From assembly GCA_003516705.1 (NCBI GenBank), contig DPCJ01000116.1:1-64000 (forward strand): a DNA stretch of 64,000 nt, written 5' to 3'. The notes below the pieces were generated by a model, which saw only the letters and a list, made by a program, of their open reading frames with translations, was not told the origin of the DNA and ran no database searches. Position 1 is the first letter of the stretch. Every line of letters starts with the position of its first letter. The position numbers were made by a program, and so were the translations under genes. Shown here piece by piece: positions 46,026 through 54,090 of the stretch. This DNA comes from Prolixibacteraceae bacterium (GTDB taxonomy: Bacteria; Bacteroidota; Bacteroidia; Bacteroidales; Prolixibacteraceae).

Positions 46026-46091
46026 GTGTGAATGATGTAAGTTTTCCCTGAAATTCTGTAACACTCCATCAAACAAATTGAGGCATTTTTG
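46026..46091 (+). promoter_or_regulatory. Regulon site G, upstream of the AsmA-like gene
   Basis: GTGTGAATGATGTAA (46026-46040), 16 bp, TGTAAC (46057-46062), 21 bp, CATTTTTG (46084-46091). The ATG at 46099 is only 7 nt after the -7 box, so the mRNA would be nearly or fully leaderless. Confidence 0.8.
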
Positions 46092-46098
46092 ACTTGAA

Positions 46099-47688
46099 AT
46101 GAAACGAAAAATAGTTTTAAGGATTTTGATAGGGATTGTTGCTATCGCAATATTGGTGCTGCTTTTAACAAAAGTGGTTGTTGAGCCGTGGATAGGGAAA
46201 AAGATTCAGGCTTCGTTGAATGAAAATTCAGGTGCTTATCAGGTAGAAATTGAAAAAGTTCATGTTTCAGTCTTTCGTTCAGGAATTGAACTTGAAAACA
46301 TTACCCTTCATTCGAAACAGGAAAATGATGGACAACCCGGTTTAACAGGAGAAATTGAGTCTGTTAAAATCAAAGGCATTCATCTCATGAAAGCTTTATT
46401 CAGAAAAGACTACCATGTCAGGGAAATAGATATTTTCAACAGCCGTATCACAGGGAAAGCCGCATTACAGAAGAAAGCAGGGCCAGCAAAGGTTTCGCCG
46501 GTAAATATTAGGATAGAAAACCTGTTTGTTGATAAGCTGTTTGTTAAAGTTAAAGACACATCAACTGCTCAATCTTATGTGGTAAATGATGGCGCTTTTA
46601 AAGTATTTGATATCAATATTGAGAAACAGGACACGTTTTCATCGGACATCATTCGTCAGTTCGATTTCGATGCGCCGGAATTCAAAACGGTTACGGCTGA
46701 CAGTCTGTACACTTTTACAGTTTTGGGTTTAAACTATTCAGCTGCAACAAATACACTGATGGCTGACAGTTTTGTTGTTCAGCCAAATTATACAGAATAT
46801 GGATTCACTGCACAAAATCAATTTCAAACGAATCGCATAGATGCTAATATTAGTGGATTATCTTTTCATAATTTTTCTGTTGCCGATTATATCAAATCGG
46901 GGAACATCACAAGTTCATATATTGAAATCGGGGAATTGGAAATGCAGGTTTTCAAGGATAAACGGAAAGAGTTCAGACACACTGAAAAACCAACATTTCA
47001 GGATATGATTTACAATTATCCCGCAGCGATGAACATTGACTCCATCGGTATTTTAAGCGGAAATATTGTTTATACCGAACATTCAGAAAAGGCCATCGAA
47101 AAGGGGAGTATCAGTTTTAACGAAATCGATGCCCGGATTTACAAAATTACCAATGACACAATTTACAAAACAGAAAAAGCCTATTTTGAGTTAAAAGCAA
47201 AAGCTTTGCTGATGGGCAAAGGCAAAATCAACCTTACGTTAAAAGCCAGAGTTTTCGACAACCAGAACACATTTGCAATGAATGGAACACTATCGGGAAT
47301 GGAGGCTTTGGAATTGAACCCAATTTTGGAGAAAAGCGCATCTATAACTATTACTTCAGGGAGAATAAATACAATGAATTTCAGCTTTTCAGCAAACAAC
47401 ACGAAAGCAACCGGCAATATGAAACTGCTTTACGAAGGATTGAGTTTTGATATGATGGATAGACAAACCGGAGAAACCACCGCTTTAAAAGAGCAGGTAA
47501 AATCGTTGATTGCAAATATAATCGTGATTGAATCGAACCCGAGGCCGGGCGAGGAAGTGAGACCTGGAATTATCGAATATGAACGTGACCCCGAAAGATT
47601 TCTGTTTGGTTATTTTTTCAGATCCCTCTTGTCAGGGATGAAAACAAGTGTCACAAAAGCGAAAAGTCCAAAGAAATTAAAGAAATAG
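46099..47688 (+). CDS. AsmA/DUF748-like envelope protein
   Basis: A 529-residue protein with an N-terminal membrane helix (VLRILIGIVAIAILVLLLTKVVV, about 5-28) and a periplasmic domain of repeated beta strands typical of the AsmA/TamB/DUF748 group (SGIELENITLHSK and similar). Such proteins are thought to support lipid transport to the outer membrane. It ends in a basic tail (KTSVTKAKSPKKLKK). It is directly controlled by site G, like tamB by site C, so two envelope lipid-transport proteins share the regulon. Confidence 0.75.
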   Translation: MKRKIVLRILIGIVAIAILVLLLTKVVVEPWIGKKIQASLNENSGAYQVEIEKVHVSVFRSGIELENITLHSKQENDGQPGLTGEIESVKIKGIHLMKALFRKDYHVREIDIFNSRITGKAALQKKAGPAKVSPVNIRIENLFVDKLFVKVKDTSTAQSYVVNDGAFKVFDINIEKQDTFSSDIIRQFDFDAPEFKTVTADSLYTFTVLGLNYSAATNTLMADSFVVQPNYTEYGFTAQNQFQTNRIDANISGLSFHNFSVADYIKSGNITSSYIEIGELEMQVFKDKRKEFRHTEKPTFQDMIYNYPAAMNIDSIGILSGNIVYTEHSEKAIEKGSISFNEIDARIYKITNDTIYKTEKAYFELKAKALLMGKGKINLTLKARVFDNQNTFAMNGTLSGMEALELNPILEKSASITITSGRINTMNFSFSANNTKATGNMKLLYEGLSFDMMDRQTGETTALKEQVKSLIANIIVIESNPRPGEEVRPGIIEYERDPERFLFGYFFRSLLSGMKTSVTKAKSPKKLKK

Positions 47689-47775
47689 AAACCCACAAAA
47701 ATGACTTTTAAATAAGTATTTTTGATTATTGCAAAGGGAGACAGTCGGTGTTTAAATCCTTTAAAAGTATTTGAA

Positions 47776-48501
47776 ATGGGGAATAACTTAGCAAATAAAT
47801 TAATCGAAGAAAAGCAATGCAGATTTCACGGGGGATTGTATCACAAAATTCAAGTGAATCTGACCTACAATTCGAACCGTATTGAAGGCAGCCGACTCAC
47901 AGAGGAACAAACCCGCTATATTTTCGAAACCCGCACCATTGGTTTCAAAGACGAGGAAGCGGTTCCCGTGGATGATATTATCGAAACAACCAATCATTTT
48001 GTAGCATTCGATTATTTGCTTGATACGCTGCACCTGCCATTGTCTGCCGAAATTATCAAAGAGTTTCACCGGATACTGAAATCGGGTACTGCCGATGCGC
48101 TAAAACCGTGGTTTGCTCTTGGCAACTGGAAAAAATTACCCAACGAGGTTGGTGGCATCGAAACCACAAAACCCGAAAATGTAGCAAATAAAATAGAACA
48201 ACTGAACGAATGGTATTTGAAAAGAGAAAACACCACTTTTGAAACCATTGTGGAATATCATTATCGTTTCGAAAAGATACACCCGTTTCAGGACGGGAAT
48301 GGCCGTGTCGGGCGTTTAATAATGTTTCGTGAATGTTTGAAGCACGATGTCGTACCATTTATTATTGACGAAACACACAAACAGTTTTATTACCGTGGGT
48401 TAAAAGAATTTGAACGGGTGCCAGGTTATTTGACAGATACTTGCCGTTCGGCTCAGGACACTTTTCGGCAATGGATAAATTATTTCTATCCGGAAGGGTA
48501 G
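47776..48501 (+). CDS. Fic-domain AMP-transferase, class II (self-inhibited)
   Basis: A 241-residue Fic protein, predicted to attach AMP (or a related group) to Ser/Thr/Tyr of a target protein. The catalytic loop HPFQDGNGRVGR (His169 onwards) is complete. The N-terminal helix has the inhibitory motif SNRIEG (Ser33 to Gly38, Glu37 being the blocking residue), which defines class II enzymes. So no separate antitoxin is expected, and none is present. The ATG at 47776 is preferred to an upstream TTG. It has no operon partner and is convergent with the mla genes. Confidence 0.88.
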   Translation: MGNNLANKLIEEKQCRFHGGLYHKIQVNLTYNSNRIEGSRLTEEQTRYIFETRTIGFKDEEAVPVDDIIETTNHFVAFDYLLDTLHLPLSAEIIKEFHRILKSGTADALKPWFALGNWKKLPNEVGGIETTKPENVANKIEQLNEWYLKRENTTFETIVEYHYRFEKIHPFQDGNGRVGRLIMFRECLKHDVVPFIIDETHKQFYYRGLKEFERVPGYLTDTCRSAQDTFRQWINYFYPEG

Positions 48502-48526
48502 GGATTGAAAACAAGTTCAGTATTTT

Positions 48527-49504
48527 TTATTTTCCAACAGAATCTTTTTTGGCCGCCTTTTCCTTATCCTTGAAAAACCCGCGCAATAAAAAATTGTGTT
48601 GTGCTGCTTCAAGGTCTTCATCCAACTTTTGAGAACTGCTCTTCAGATTTTTAATCGTTTCTTTTAACCGTGCGCCCGATTCTTCATCATAAAGCAAAAC
48701 GCCAATGGTGCTGTTCGGATTGCTGCTTGCCATTTTCAGATTCGAAACAATTGCTGTTGCCGAATCTGCAATTTGCTGAAGTTGCAATACAGTTGTTTTT
48801 ACCGAGTTGAAAATCACTGTATCGGTTGTCAGTTCATTGGCCAGCGTACCTTTTTTATTCAGGTTCGAACTAAAAACTGCTAGTGAGCCAACCAACTGGT
48901 CTGCCTTCGCGGAAGCGCTTTGAAGCGATGCAGTTGCCGCATTAATGTTGGCATACACCGAACTGTCAGCAAGTAATTTGCCAATAGTTCCTTCACCGGC
49001 AGCCAGCGAATTACTGATGGTTTTGAAATCAGCCGTAATCGCTTTGATGTTTACATTGTTTTCCTGAAGCGTATTTATCATATCTTCGGAAGTAAAGGTT
49101 TTTTCCACTCCCAATGTATCACCTTCCTCTACTTGAGCAAAACTGTCAGTGCCACCATAAATCACAAGGATTTTATTCCCGATTAAACCATCGCTGCTCA
49201 ATTTTATCATGGCATCTTTCCGGATATATTGCTGTGTTTTTTTATCGATTTTCAAATGTACTTCCACCTGCGACTTTCCGTGAAAATCAAGGCTGCTCAC
49301 CGTCCCAATTTTGACTCCCGAGAACCAGACGTTGTTGCCTTTTTGCAATCCGCCCACATCGTCGAAATGCGAAACGATTTCCATTTTATTGGTAAATGTT
49401 TCGTGCAGGTTGCCAACCATCAGCGTTCCGGCAATCAGAAAGGCAAAGCCCAAAAACACAAAAAGTCCGACGATTACCGCGCGTTTATTTGGTGATTCTT
49501 TCAT
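48527..49504 (-). CDS. mlaD: MlaD-like MCE-domain protein
   Basis: The 325-residue protein has an N-terminal membrane helix (VGLFVFLGFAFLIAGTLMV, about 12-30) and an MCE domain (about 38-120, containing GLQKGNNVWFSGVKIGTVSSLDF). A long helical tail follows (about 150-310). MlaD-type proteins bind phospholipid in the periplasm and feed the MlaE/MlaF ABC machine that keeps outer-membrane lipid asymmetry. It is the third gene of mlaE-mlaF-mlaD, 3 bp after mlaF. The long coiled tail is typical of MCE proteins that form extended structures. Confidence 0.88.
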   Translation of the reverse strand: MKESPNKRAVIVGLFVFLGFAFLIAGTLMVGNLHETFTNKMEIVSHFDDVGGLQKGNNVWFSGVKIGTVSSLDFHGKSQVEVHLKIDKKTQQYIRKDAMIKLSSDGLIGNKILVIYGGTDSFAQVEEGDTLGVEKTFTSEDMINTLQENNVNIKAITADFKTISNSLAAGEGTIGKLLADSSVYANINAATASLQSASAKADQLVGSLAVFSSNLNKKGTLANELTTDTVIFNSVKTTVLQLQQIADSATAIVSNLKMASSNPNSTIGVLLYDEESGARLKETIKNLKSSSQKLDEDLEAAQHNFLLRGFFKDKEKAAKKDSVGK

Positions 49505-49507
49505 TTT

Positions 49508-50284
49508 TCATTGTATAAAATTGTAATTATAAAAACCTTTGATATGCTCTTCATCCGATTCAAAAACGTCCTCAAATTTGCCGTCTTTTATAAATTTGCC
49601 TCCAAACAGCATTGCTATCCGGTTACCCGTGTTTTTTGCACAGGTGAGGTCGTGAGTGATGATGACAGAACTTGTATTGTATTTTTGCTGAACTTCGTTG
49701 ATAAGCTCAATGATTTCGGCACTTGTTATAGGATCGAGACCCGAAGTTGGTTCGTCGTACAACATGATTTCGGGTTTCAGGATTAAGGTGCGTGCAATGC
49801 CAATTCTTTTGCGTTGCCCGCCAGAAAGATCGGAGGGCATTTGATTGATTTTATCTTTTAAACCCACCGCGTCCAGAACTTCATTCACGGCATCGTCGAT
49901 ATCTTTTTTGCTTTGGTTTTTTACATTCATGGTTAACGGAAAAGCAAGGTTCTGATATACATTCATGCTGTCGTACAACGCACTGTTTTGAAACGAAAAT
50001 CCAATCCGCAGCCGCAATGTATCCAGCTCAGCACGATCTAATTTATCGACCTGTTTTCCTAACACAAAAACATCACCTTTGTCGGGTTTTAGCAAACCCA
50101 CAATTATTTTTATTAAAACCGATTTACCTGAGCCAGATTTGCCGAGAACAGCAACATTTTCGCCCTTAAAAAGATTAAAATCAATCCCTTTCAGCACTTT
50201 CAGATTGCCGAATGTTTTATGTAATCCCCTGATGGAAATCACCGGTTCTTCTTTCATAATCGTATGTTGTTGTGTTGTTTCCAT
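49508..50284 (-). CDS. mlaF: MlaF-like ABC transporter ATPase
   Basis: A 258-residue ATPase. Walker A is LGKSGSGKSVLI (about 49-60), the signature is DLSGGQRKRIGIARTL and Walker B is IMLYDEPTSGLDP, followed by a switch His in IITHDL. These match the MlaF/MkL group that powers phospholipid movement. The start at 50284 is 4 bp after the mlaE stop; the longer frame would overlap mlaE by 53 bp. Confidence 0.92.
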   Translation of the reverse strand: METTQQHTIMKEEPVISIRGLHKTFGNLKVLKGIDFNLFKGENVAVLGKSGSGKSVLIKIIVGLLKPDKGDVFVLGKQVDKLDRAELDTLRLRIGFSFQNSALYDSMNVYQNLAFPLTMNVKNQSKKDIDDAVNEVLDAVGLKDKINQMPSDLSGGQRKRIGIARTLILKPEIMLYDEPTSGLDPITSAEIIELINEVQQKYNTSSVIITHDLTCAKNTGNRIAMLFGGKFIKDGKFEDVFESDEEHIKGFYNYNFIQ

Positions 50285-50288
50285 TTCT

Positions 50289-51083
50289 TTAAAAATATCG
50301 AATCCAATTGGAAATCTGCACAAAAAACAGTTCCTCAACAAAAATCAGGAACATGGAAAGCACAACGGCCTGGTTTGCTGCTTTACCAACGCCGCGTGTC
50401 CCCTGCGTGGCGTTGTAACCTTTGTAACTCCCGACAATGCCAATAGTAAAACCATAAGCAATTGATTTGGCTACCGAAGCAAAAATGTCGAGGAAGCTGA
50501 TGGATGAAAACGCATTTTGATAATAGGTGAGCAGGCTGCTGGTTTCCTGTGCGTGAACATTGATAAACGAGCCCAGCAATCCGAAGAAGCTGCAATACAA
50601 CGCCAGCAAGGGAATTGTGATGGTAGTGGCCAAAACACGTGTAACCACAAGGTATTTAAACGGATTAATTGCTGAAACTTCCATTGCCTCAATCTGTTCG
50701 GTTACTTTCATCGAGCCAAGTTCGGCGCCTATGCCCGAACCCACTTTGCCGGCACAAATAAGCGCGGTAACCAAAGGTCCTAAAGCTCTTACAATGGCAA
50801 TTCCAATTAACGACGGTAGCCACGATGTTGCCCCGAAATCTTCGAGTGAAGGGCGCGACTGTTTTGTAAAAACGATGCCAACAATAAAGCCAGTGAGGGT
50901 AATTAATGGCAGCGATTTCAAACCTATTTCGAAACACTGGTGAATTACTTCGCGCAGGTGAAAAGGCTTTTTGGAAACCTCCTTAAAAAATAGCGTTACA
51001 AATTTCCAGGCATTGTTAACTCCGGTAAAGTAATCGTCAATACCTTTTGAAAATATGTATTTTTTGGTTTTTGTTTTTTTCAT
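50289..51083 (-). CDS. mlaE: MlaE-like ABC permease
   Basis: A 264-residue integral membrane protein of the MlaE/YrbE family. Recognised segments are LPLITLTGFIVGIVFTKQS, GPLVTALICAGKVGSGIGAELGSMKVTEQIEAMEVSAINPFKYLV (about 106-150) and the C-terminal GYNATQGTRGVGKAANQAVV. It forms the membrane core of the lipid-transport ABC complex with MlaF and MlaD. It opens the leftward mla operon. No regulon motif was found upstream, so it is not part of the ten-site group. Confidence 0.92.
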   Translation of the reverse strand: MKKTKTKKYIFSKGIDDYFTGVNNAWKFVTLFFKEVSKKPFHLREVIHQCFEIGLKSLPLITLTGFIVGIVFTKQSRPSLEDFGATSWLPSLIGIAIVRALGPLVTALICAGKVGSGIGAELGSMKVTEQIEAMEVSAINPFKYLVVTRVLATTITIPLLALYCSFFGLLGSFINVHAQETSSLLTYYQNAFSSISFLDIFASVAKSIAYGFTIGIVGSYKGYNATQGTRGVGKAANQAVVLSMFLIFVEELFFVQISNWIRYF

Positions 51084-51158
51084 TTCACCGATATGAATTG
51101 CAAACCTTAGGGCATTTAATACAGAACCAAAAGAATCGGTTCAATCGAATTAGAAAAA

Positions 51159-51407
51159 TTATTCTTCGATTTTTGGATAATCCACATTGTATTTCTCCAG
51201 GAGCGAATTCAGTGATTCGTAGTATGACTTCAGATGATTAAGCGTTATTTCCGGATCGTTTTCTGAAGGAACAGTCACCGGCATTTCTTCCAGATATTTA
51301 GATAACTCCGGATGATGATCCTTAATCCTCATGGTAATTTTCAGAATCTTTGAATTCAAATCATTTTCAATTTGTTCATAATCTATATGCTTATCAGTCT
51401 TTTCCAT
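51159..51407 (-). CDS. Small acidic helical protein, unrecognised
   Basis: The protein has 82 residues, is charged, and looks largely helical (YEQIENDLNSKILKITMRIKDHHPELSKYLEEMP, then LNHLKSYYESLNSLLEKYN). There is no signal or metal motif. It begins one base after the stop codon of the broken flavin reductase, so it belongs to the same site H operon with bacterioferritin. A small accessory protein of iron release is possible, but only its position suggests it. Confidence 0.65.
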   Translation of the reverse strand: MEKTDKHIDYEQIENDLNSKILKITMRIKDHHPELSKYLEEMPVTVPSENDPEITLNHLKSYYESLNSLLEKYNVDYPKIEE

Positions 51408-51408
51408 G

Positions 51409-52079
51409 TTACATTTTTTCTGTTGTTATTGCTTTTTCAATTACTCCTAAATTTGCCAGTTGCTTTTTTACTGCGTCAATCATGGGAGGTGGGCCACAGA
51501 TATAAAATTGCTGAGCGAAACCTGTAATATTGGCTTTAAGAAAGTCTTCATCGATTAAACCGTGTGCATATTCACCAGTTGCTTCGTCAGATAAAATATT
51601 GATGAAATTTTCGCCAAGTAATTTTCCAAATTCTGTTTTAAGTATGATGTCTTCTTTGGTTTTATTAGCAAAAATTAGCCTGTTTGCACCTGTTTCATTT
51701 TTCGATTGAAGATATCTGAAGATGCAAATAAACGGAGTAACACCTGCACCTCCGGCAATAAATACCCCTTCTCCTTTGTAAGCTATTACGCCAAAAACAT
51801 CGTGCAAAATCAACTCATCATCCTTTTTTAGTTTCAAAAGTTCATTGGTTACACCTTTGTGCGATGGATAGGTTTTGATGGTAAATTCGAGAAAATCATT
51901 GATAGGCAGGGAAGTAAATGAGAAAGGTCTTTTTTCATCCTTCCAACCTGATTTGTTAATTGCAATTTCGGTGCCTGGCCCGGAGTGAAATTATACTTGG
52001 GAGGCTTTTCTGTAACAATTTGCAATACATCAGGAGTGATGTGCTTTATTGATTTGATTTTCACCAGATGTTTTTTCAT
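51409..52079 (-). pseudogene. Ferredoxin-reductase-type flavoprotein gene, broken by one frameshift
   Basis: Two overlapping reading frames together make a normal FNR-type reductase of about 220 residues. The N-terminal part (from 52079) is MKKHLVKIKSIKHITPDV...FTPGQ. The frame then shifts by -1 near 51974, and the other frame continues TEIAINKSGWKDEKRPFSFTSLP (FAD-binding RPFSFTS), GGAGVTPFICIFRYLQ (NAD site) and YICGPPPMIDAV. Adding one G to a GG pair restores the whole protein. It follows bacterioferritin by 24 bp and could have reduced it. Either the gene is inactivated or the base is a sequencing error. Confidence 0.85.
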
Positions 52080-52103
52080 GGGATAGATAATTTTTCAATT
52101 GAA

Positions 52104-52583
52104 TCAACTTGCAGGACTATCAGTTTGATTGATTAAGTAATTCTCTATACCCATTTGTTTAATCTGCGCACGTTGTATTTCTGCCCAATCAACATGTCCT
52201 TCTTCCATTTTCAGAATTTTGGTCAACAGGTCGGCAGTGCCCTGGTCACCAACTTCGCGGGCAAGTTTGATTGCATTGTTGTAAGCGAGTATAGCATCAA
52301 GTTCGTCACCATTGTCGTTGCTAATTATTTCAAGCACTGTCTTGCCAATCTTTATCGGATTAAGTTTCGAAACGGTTGGTGCACCTTCAAAAAACAGGAT
52401 GCGCTCAATGAGCCACTCGGCATGGTGCATTTCGTCCATCGCTTGCTTCCTGATTTCCATATGAAGTTTCCCGTAACCCCAGTTTTCGCACATTTCAGAA
52501 TGCACCATATACTGGTTAATGGCAGTTAATTCATCTGCCAAAAGCGAATTCAATACTGTAAGTAATTCTTTATTGCCTTTCAT
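52104..52583 (-). CDS. bfr: Bacterioferritin 1, altered ferroxidase site
   Basis: A 159-residue bacterioferritin, forming a 24-subunit shell that stores iron. Conserved residues are Glu18, Glu51, the heme Met52, His54 and the C-terminal EEGHVDW (Glu127/His130 of E. coli numbering). The fourth glutamate of the di-iron site (E. coli Glu94) is replaced by Ala100 here, while the paralogue at 55568-56041 keeps Glu100. So this subunit may bind iron poorly and work in mixed shells with the second one. First gene of the site H operon with the broken reductase and the 82-residue protein. Confidence 0.9.
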   Translation of the reverse strand: MKGNKELLTVLNSLLADELTAINQYMVHSEMCENWGYGKLHMEIRKQAMDEMHHAEWLIERILFFEGAPTVSKLNPIKIGKTVLEIISNDNGDELDAILAYNNAIKLAREVGDQGTADLLTKILKMEEGHVDWAEIQRAQIKQMGIENYLINQTDSPAS

Positions 52584-52617
52584 TTTGTATGAGTTTTATG
52601 AATGAATAATGAAAGGA

Positions 52618-52683
52618 CTAAGTTAGAAGCGGGCAGGATTTGAAGTTTTACAGAATTATTGGAAATATTTATATCATTCACAC
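52618..52683 (-). promoter_or_regulatory. Regulon site H, upstream of bacterioferritin 1
   Basis: Minus-strand order: GTGTGAATGATATAA (52683-52669), 16 bp, TGTAAA (52652-52647), 21 bp, TAACTTAG (52625-52618). Confidence 0.75.
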
Positions 52684-52853
52684 ATTTGCTAAAAGCATTT
52701 TTACACCGCAACAAAGTCGCCTCTGAAGTAAACGGCATACAACGTGGTCCCCTTGCCGGAACATCACCTGATGGATAAAAACAGGCATAGGTGTCGTTCA
52801 TTTAAACGATGGTCAGACTTGCCTTATAAGTTGATTTCATCCTGATACCTGGT

Positions 52854-53263
52854 TTATATACTTTGAATAAGATATGTTATCAGGAAAACTCCAACTATAA
52901 GTAATGATAAAGTAAGAATTATACCAAGTATCGATGATGTATGGAATGTATCAGTGTCTATTTGTCTTTCAACTTTTTTATATCTTACAAATGCGAGCAA
53001 TACAAGTAACATGCCCATACCAACAAGGAATATTCCAATGAAAGCTGGGTATCCTTTTGAAGGAGGAACATACTTCCGGTTGTTGATGTTTTCAGAATAA
53101 TTGACATTTGTTTCAAGAACAAGGCAAATTTTTCCACAACAAATCCAAATGCCATTATCCCAATGCTTGTTCTGATCCAGGCAAGAAATGTCCGTTCATT
53201 TGCCATGTGAACGCGGCGGTTACCAACTTTTGCTGATTCCTTATCTTCAATTGTTTCTGGCAT
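52854..53263 (-). pseudogene. DUF202 membrane protein gene, broken by one frameshift
   Basis: The first part encodes the DUF202 (YidH-like) N-terminus, [25 protein letters not shown], in the frame starting at 53263. Near 53088-53092 the reading shifts by -1 in an AAAA run. The other frame continues [36 protein letters not shown] and a final helix ending at 52854. Restoring one A gives a normal three-helix protein of about 135 residues. It is the last gene of the site I operon after SOD. This is the second single-base homopolymer loss within about 1.2 kb. Confidence 0.8.
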
Positions 53264-53279
53264 CGTTCTAACACTGTAT

Positions 53280-54035
53280 TCAGTTTAAAGCCGTTTCATA
53301 CCTTTTGGCTACTTCTTCCCAGTTTACAACATTCCAGAATGCATCAATATAATCTGGCCTTTTGTTCTGATATTTCAAATAATAAGCATGTTCCCAAACA
53401 TCCATTACAAGCAGCGGTGTTCCCTTTTTTTCAGCCAAATTCATCAATGGATTATCCTGATTTGGCGTTGAACTGATAAAAAGTTTGCCTTTATCATCCA
53501 AACTGAGCCATGCCCAACCACTGCCAAACCTGGTTTTTCCGGCCTCCGAAAATTGCTTTTTAAACTCATCAAAAGAGGTAAACGATTTTATGATGGCATC
53601 TGATAATTTTCCGGTAGGTGAGCCACCTCCAGAAGCTTTCATGCCTTCCCAATAAAAGGTGTGGTTGAAATAACCGCCACCGTTATTTCTGACTGCCACA
53701 GGAAAGTTGCTGATATTCCTTAAAATATCCATTATATCCATTGATTCTATTTCCGTGCCCTTAATTGCAGCCATAAAATTGTCGTAATAGGCTTTATGGT
53801 GTTTGCCATAATGGATTTCCAGCGTAAGCTTATCAATAAAAGGTTCAAGGGCATCATAAGAATAGGGTAGCGCCTTAAATTCGAATGTGTTTATTGTTTT
53901 CATGGTAGATTGAATTTTTGTGGTTTTATTTGATTCTTGATTTTTCTGGGTTTCGGGAGATCGCGCATTTGTAGTGCACTGAAATCCAAAAATCCCTGAT
54001 AGGATTATTCCTGCAAGAAAATTTAGCTTTCTCAT
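53280..54035 (-). CDS. Exported Fe/Mn superoxide dismutase
   Basis: A 251-residue SOD that converts superoxide to oxygen and hydrogen peroxide. Metal ligands are seen in [15 protein letters not shown], in [11 protein letters not shown], and in the Asp and His of [13 protein letters not shown]. Unlike cytoplasmic SODs it has about 50 extra N-terminal residues: a hydrophobic signal (about 1-20) and a Thr/Gln/Asn-rich linker. The cysteine after the signal is in FQC, which is not a good lipobox, so periplasmic export is likelier than lipidation. The di-heme peroxidase gene upstream would remove the peroxide formed. The metal (Fe or Mn) cannot be decided. Confidence 0.9.
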   Translation of the reverse strand: MRKLNFLAGIILSGIFGFQCTTNARSPETQKNQESNKTTKIQSTMKTINTFEFKALPYSYDALEPFIDKLTLEIHYGKHHKAYYDNFMAAIKGTEIESMDIMDILRNISNFPVAVRNNGGGYFNHTFYWEGMKASGGGSPTGKLSDAIIKSFTSFDEFKKQFSEAGKTRFGSGWAWLSLDDKGKLFISSTPNQDNPLMNLAEKKGTPLLVMDVWEHAYYLKYQNKRPDYIDAFWNVVNWEEVAKRYETALN

Positions 54036-54090
54036 GGTTTGTCCTCCGGAAATTGTTCTTTGAAATTAAATTGAAGCATCGACTTATTTT

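Noticed and set aside
53063..53100. Programmed ribosomal frameshift in the DUF202 gene
   Set aside because: The shift point has an AAAA run but no standard slippery heptamer or clear downstream structure; a single-base deletion is simpler.
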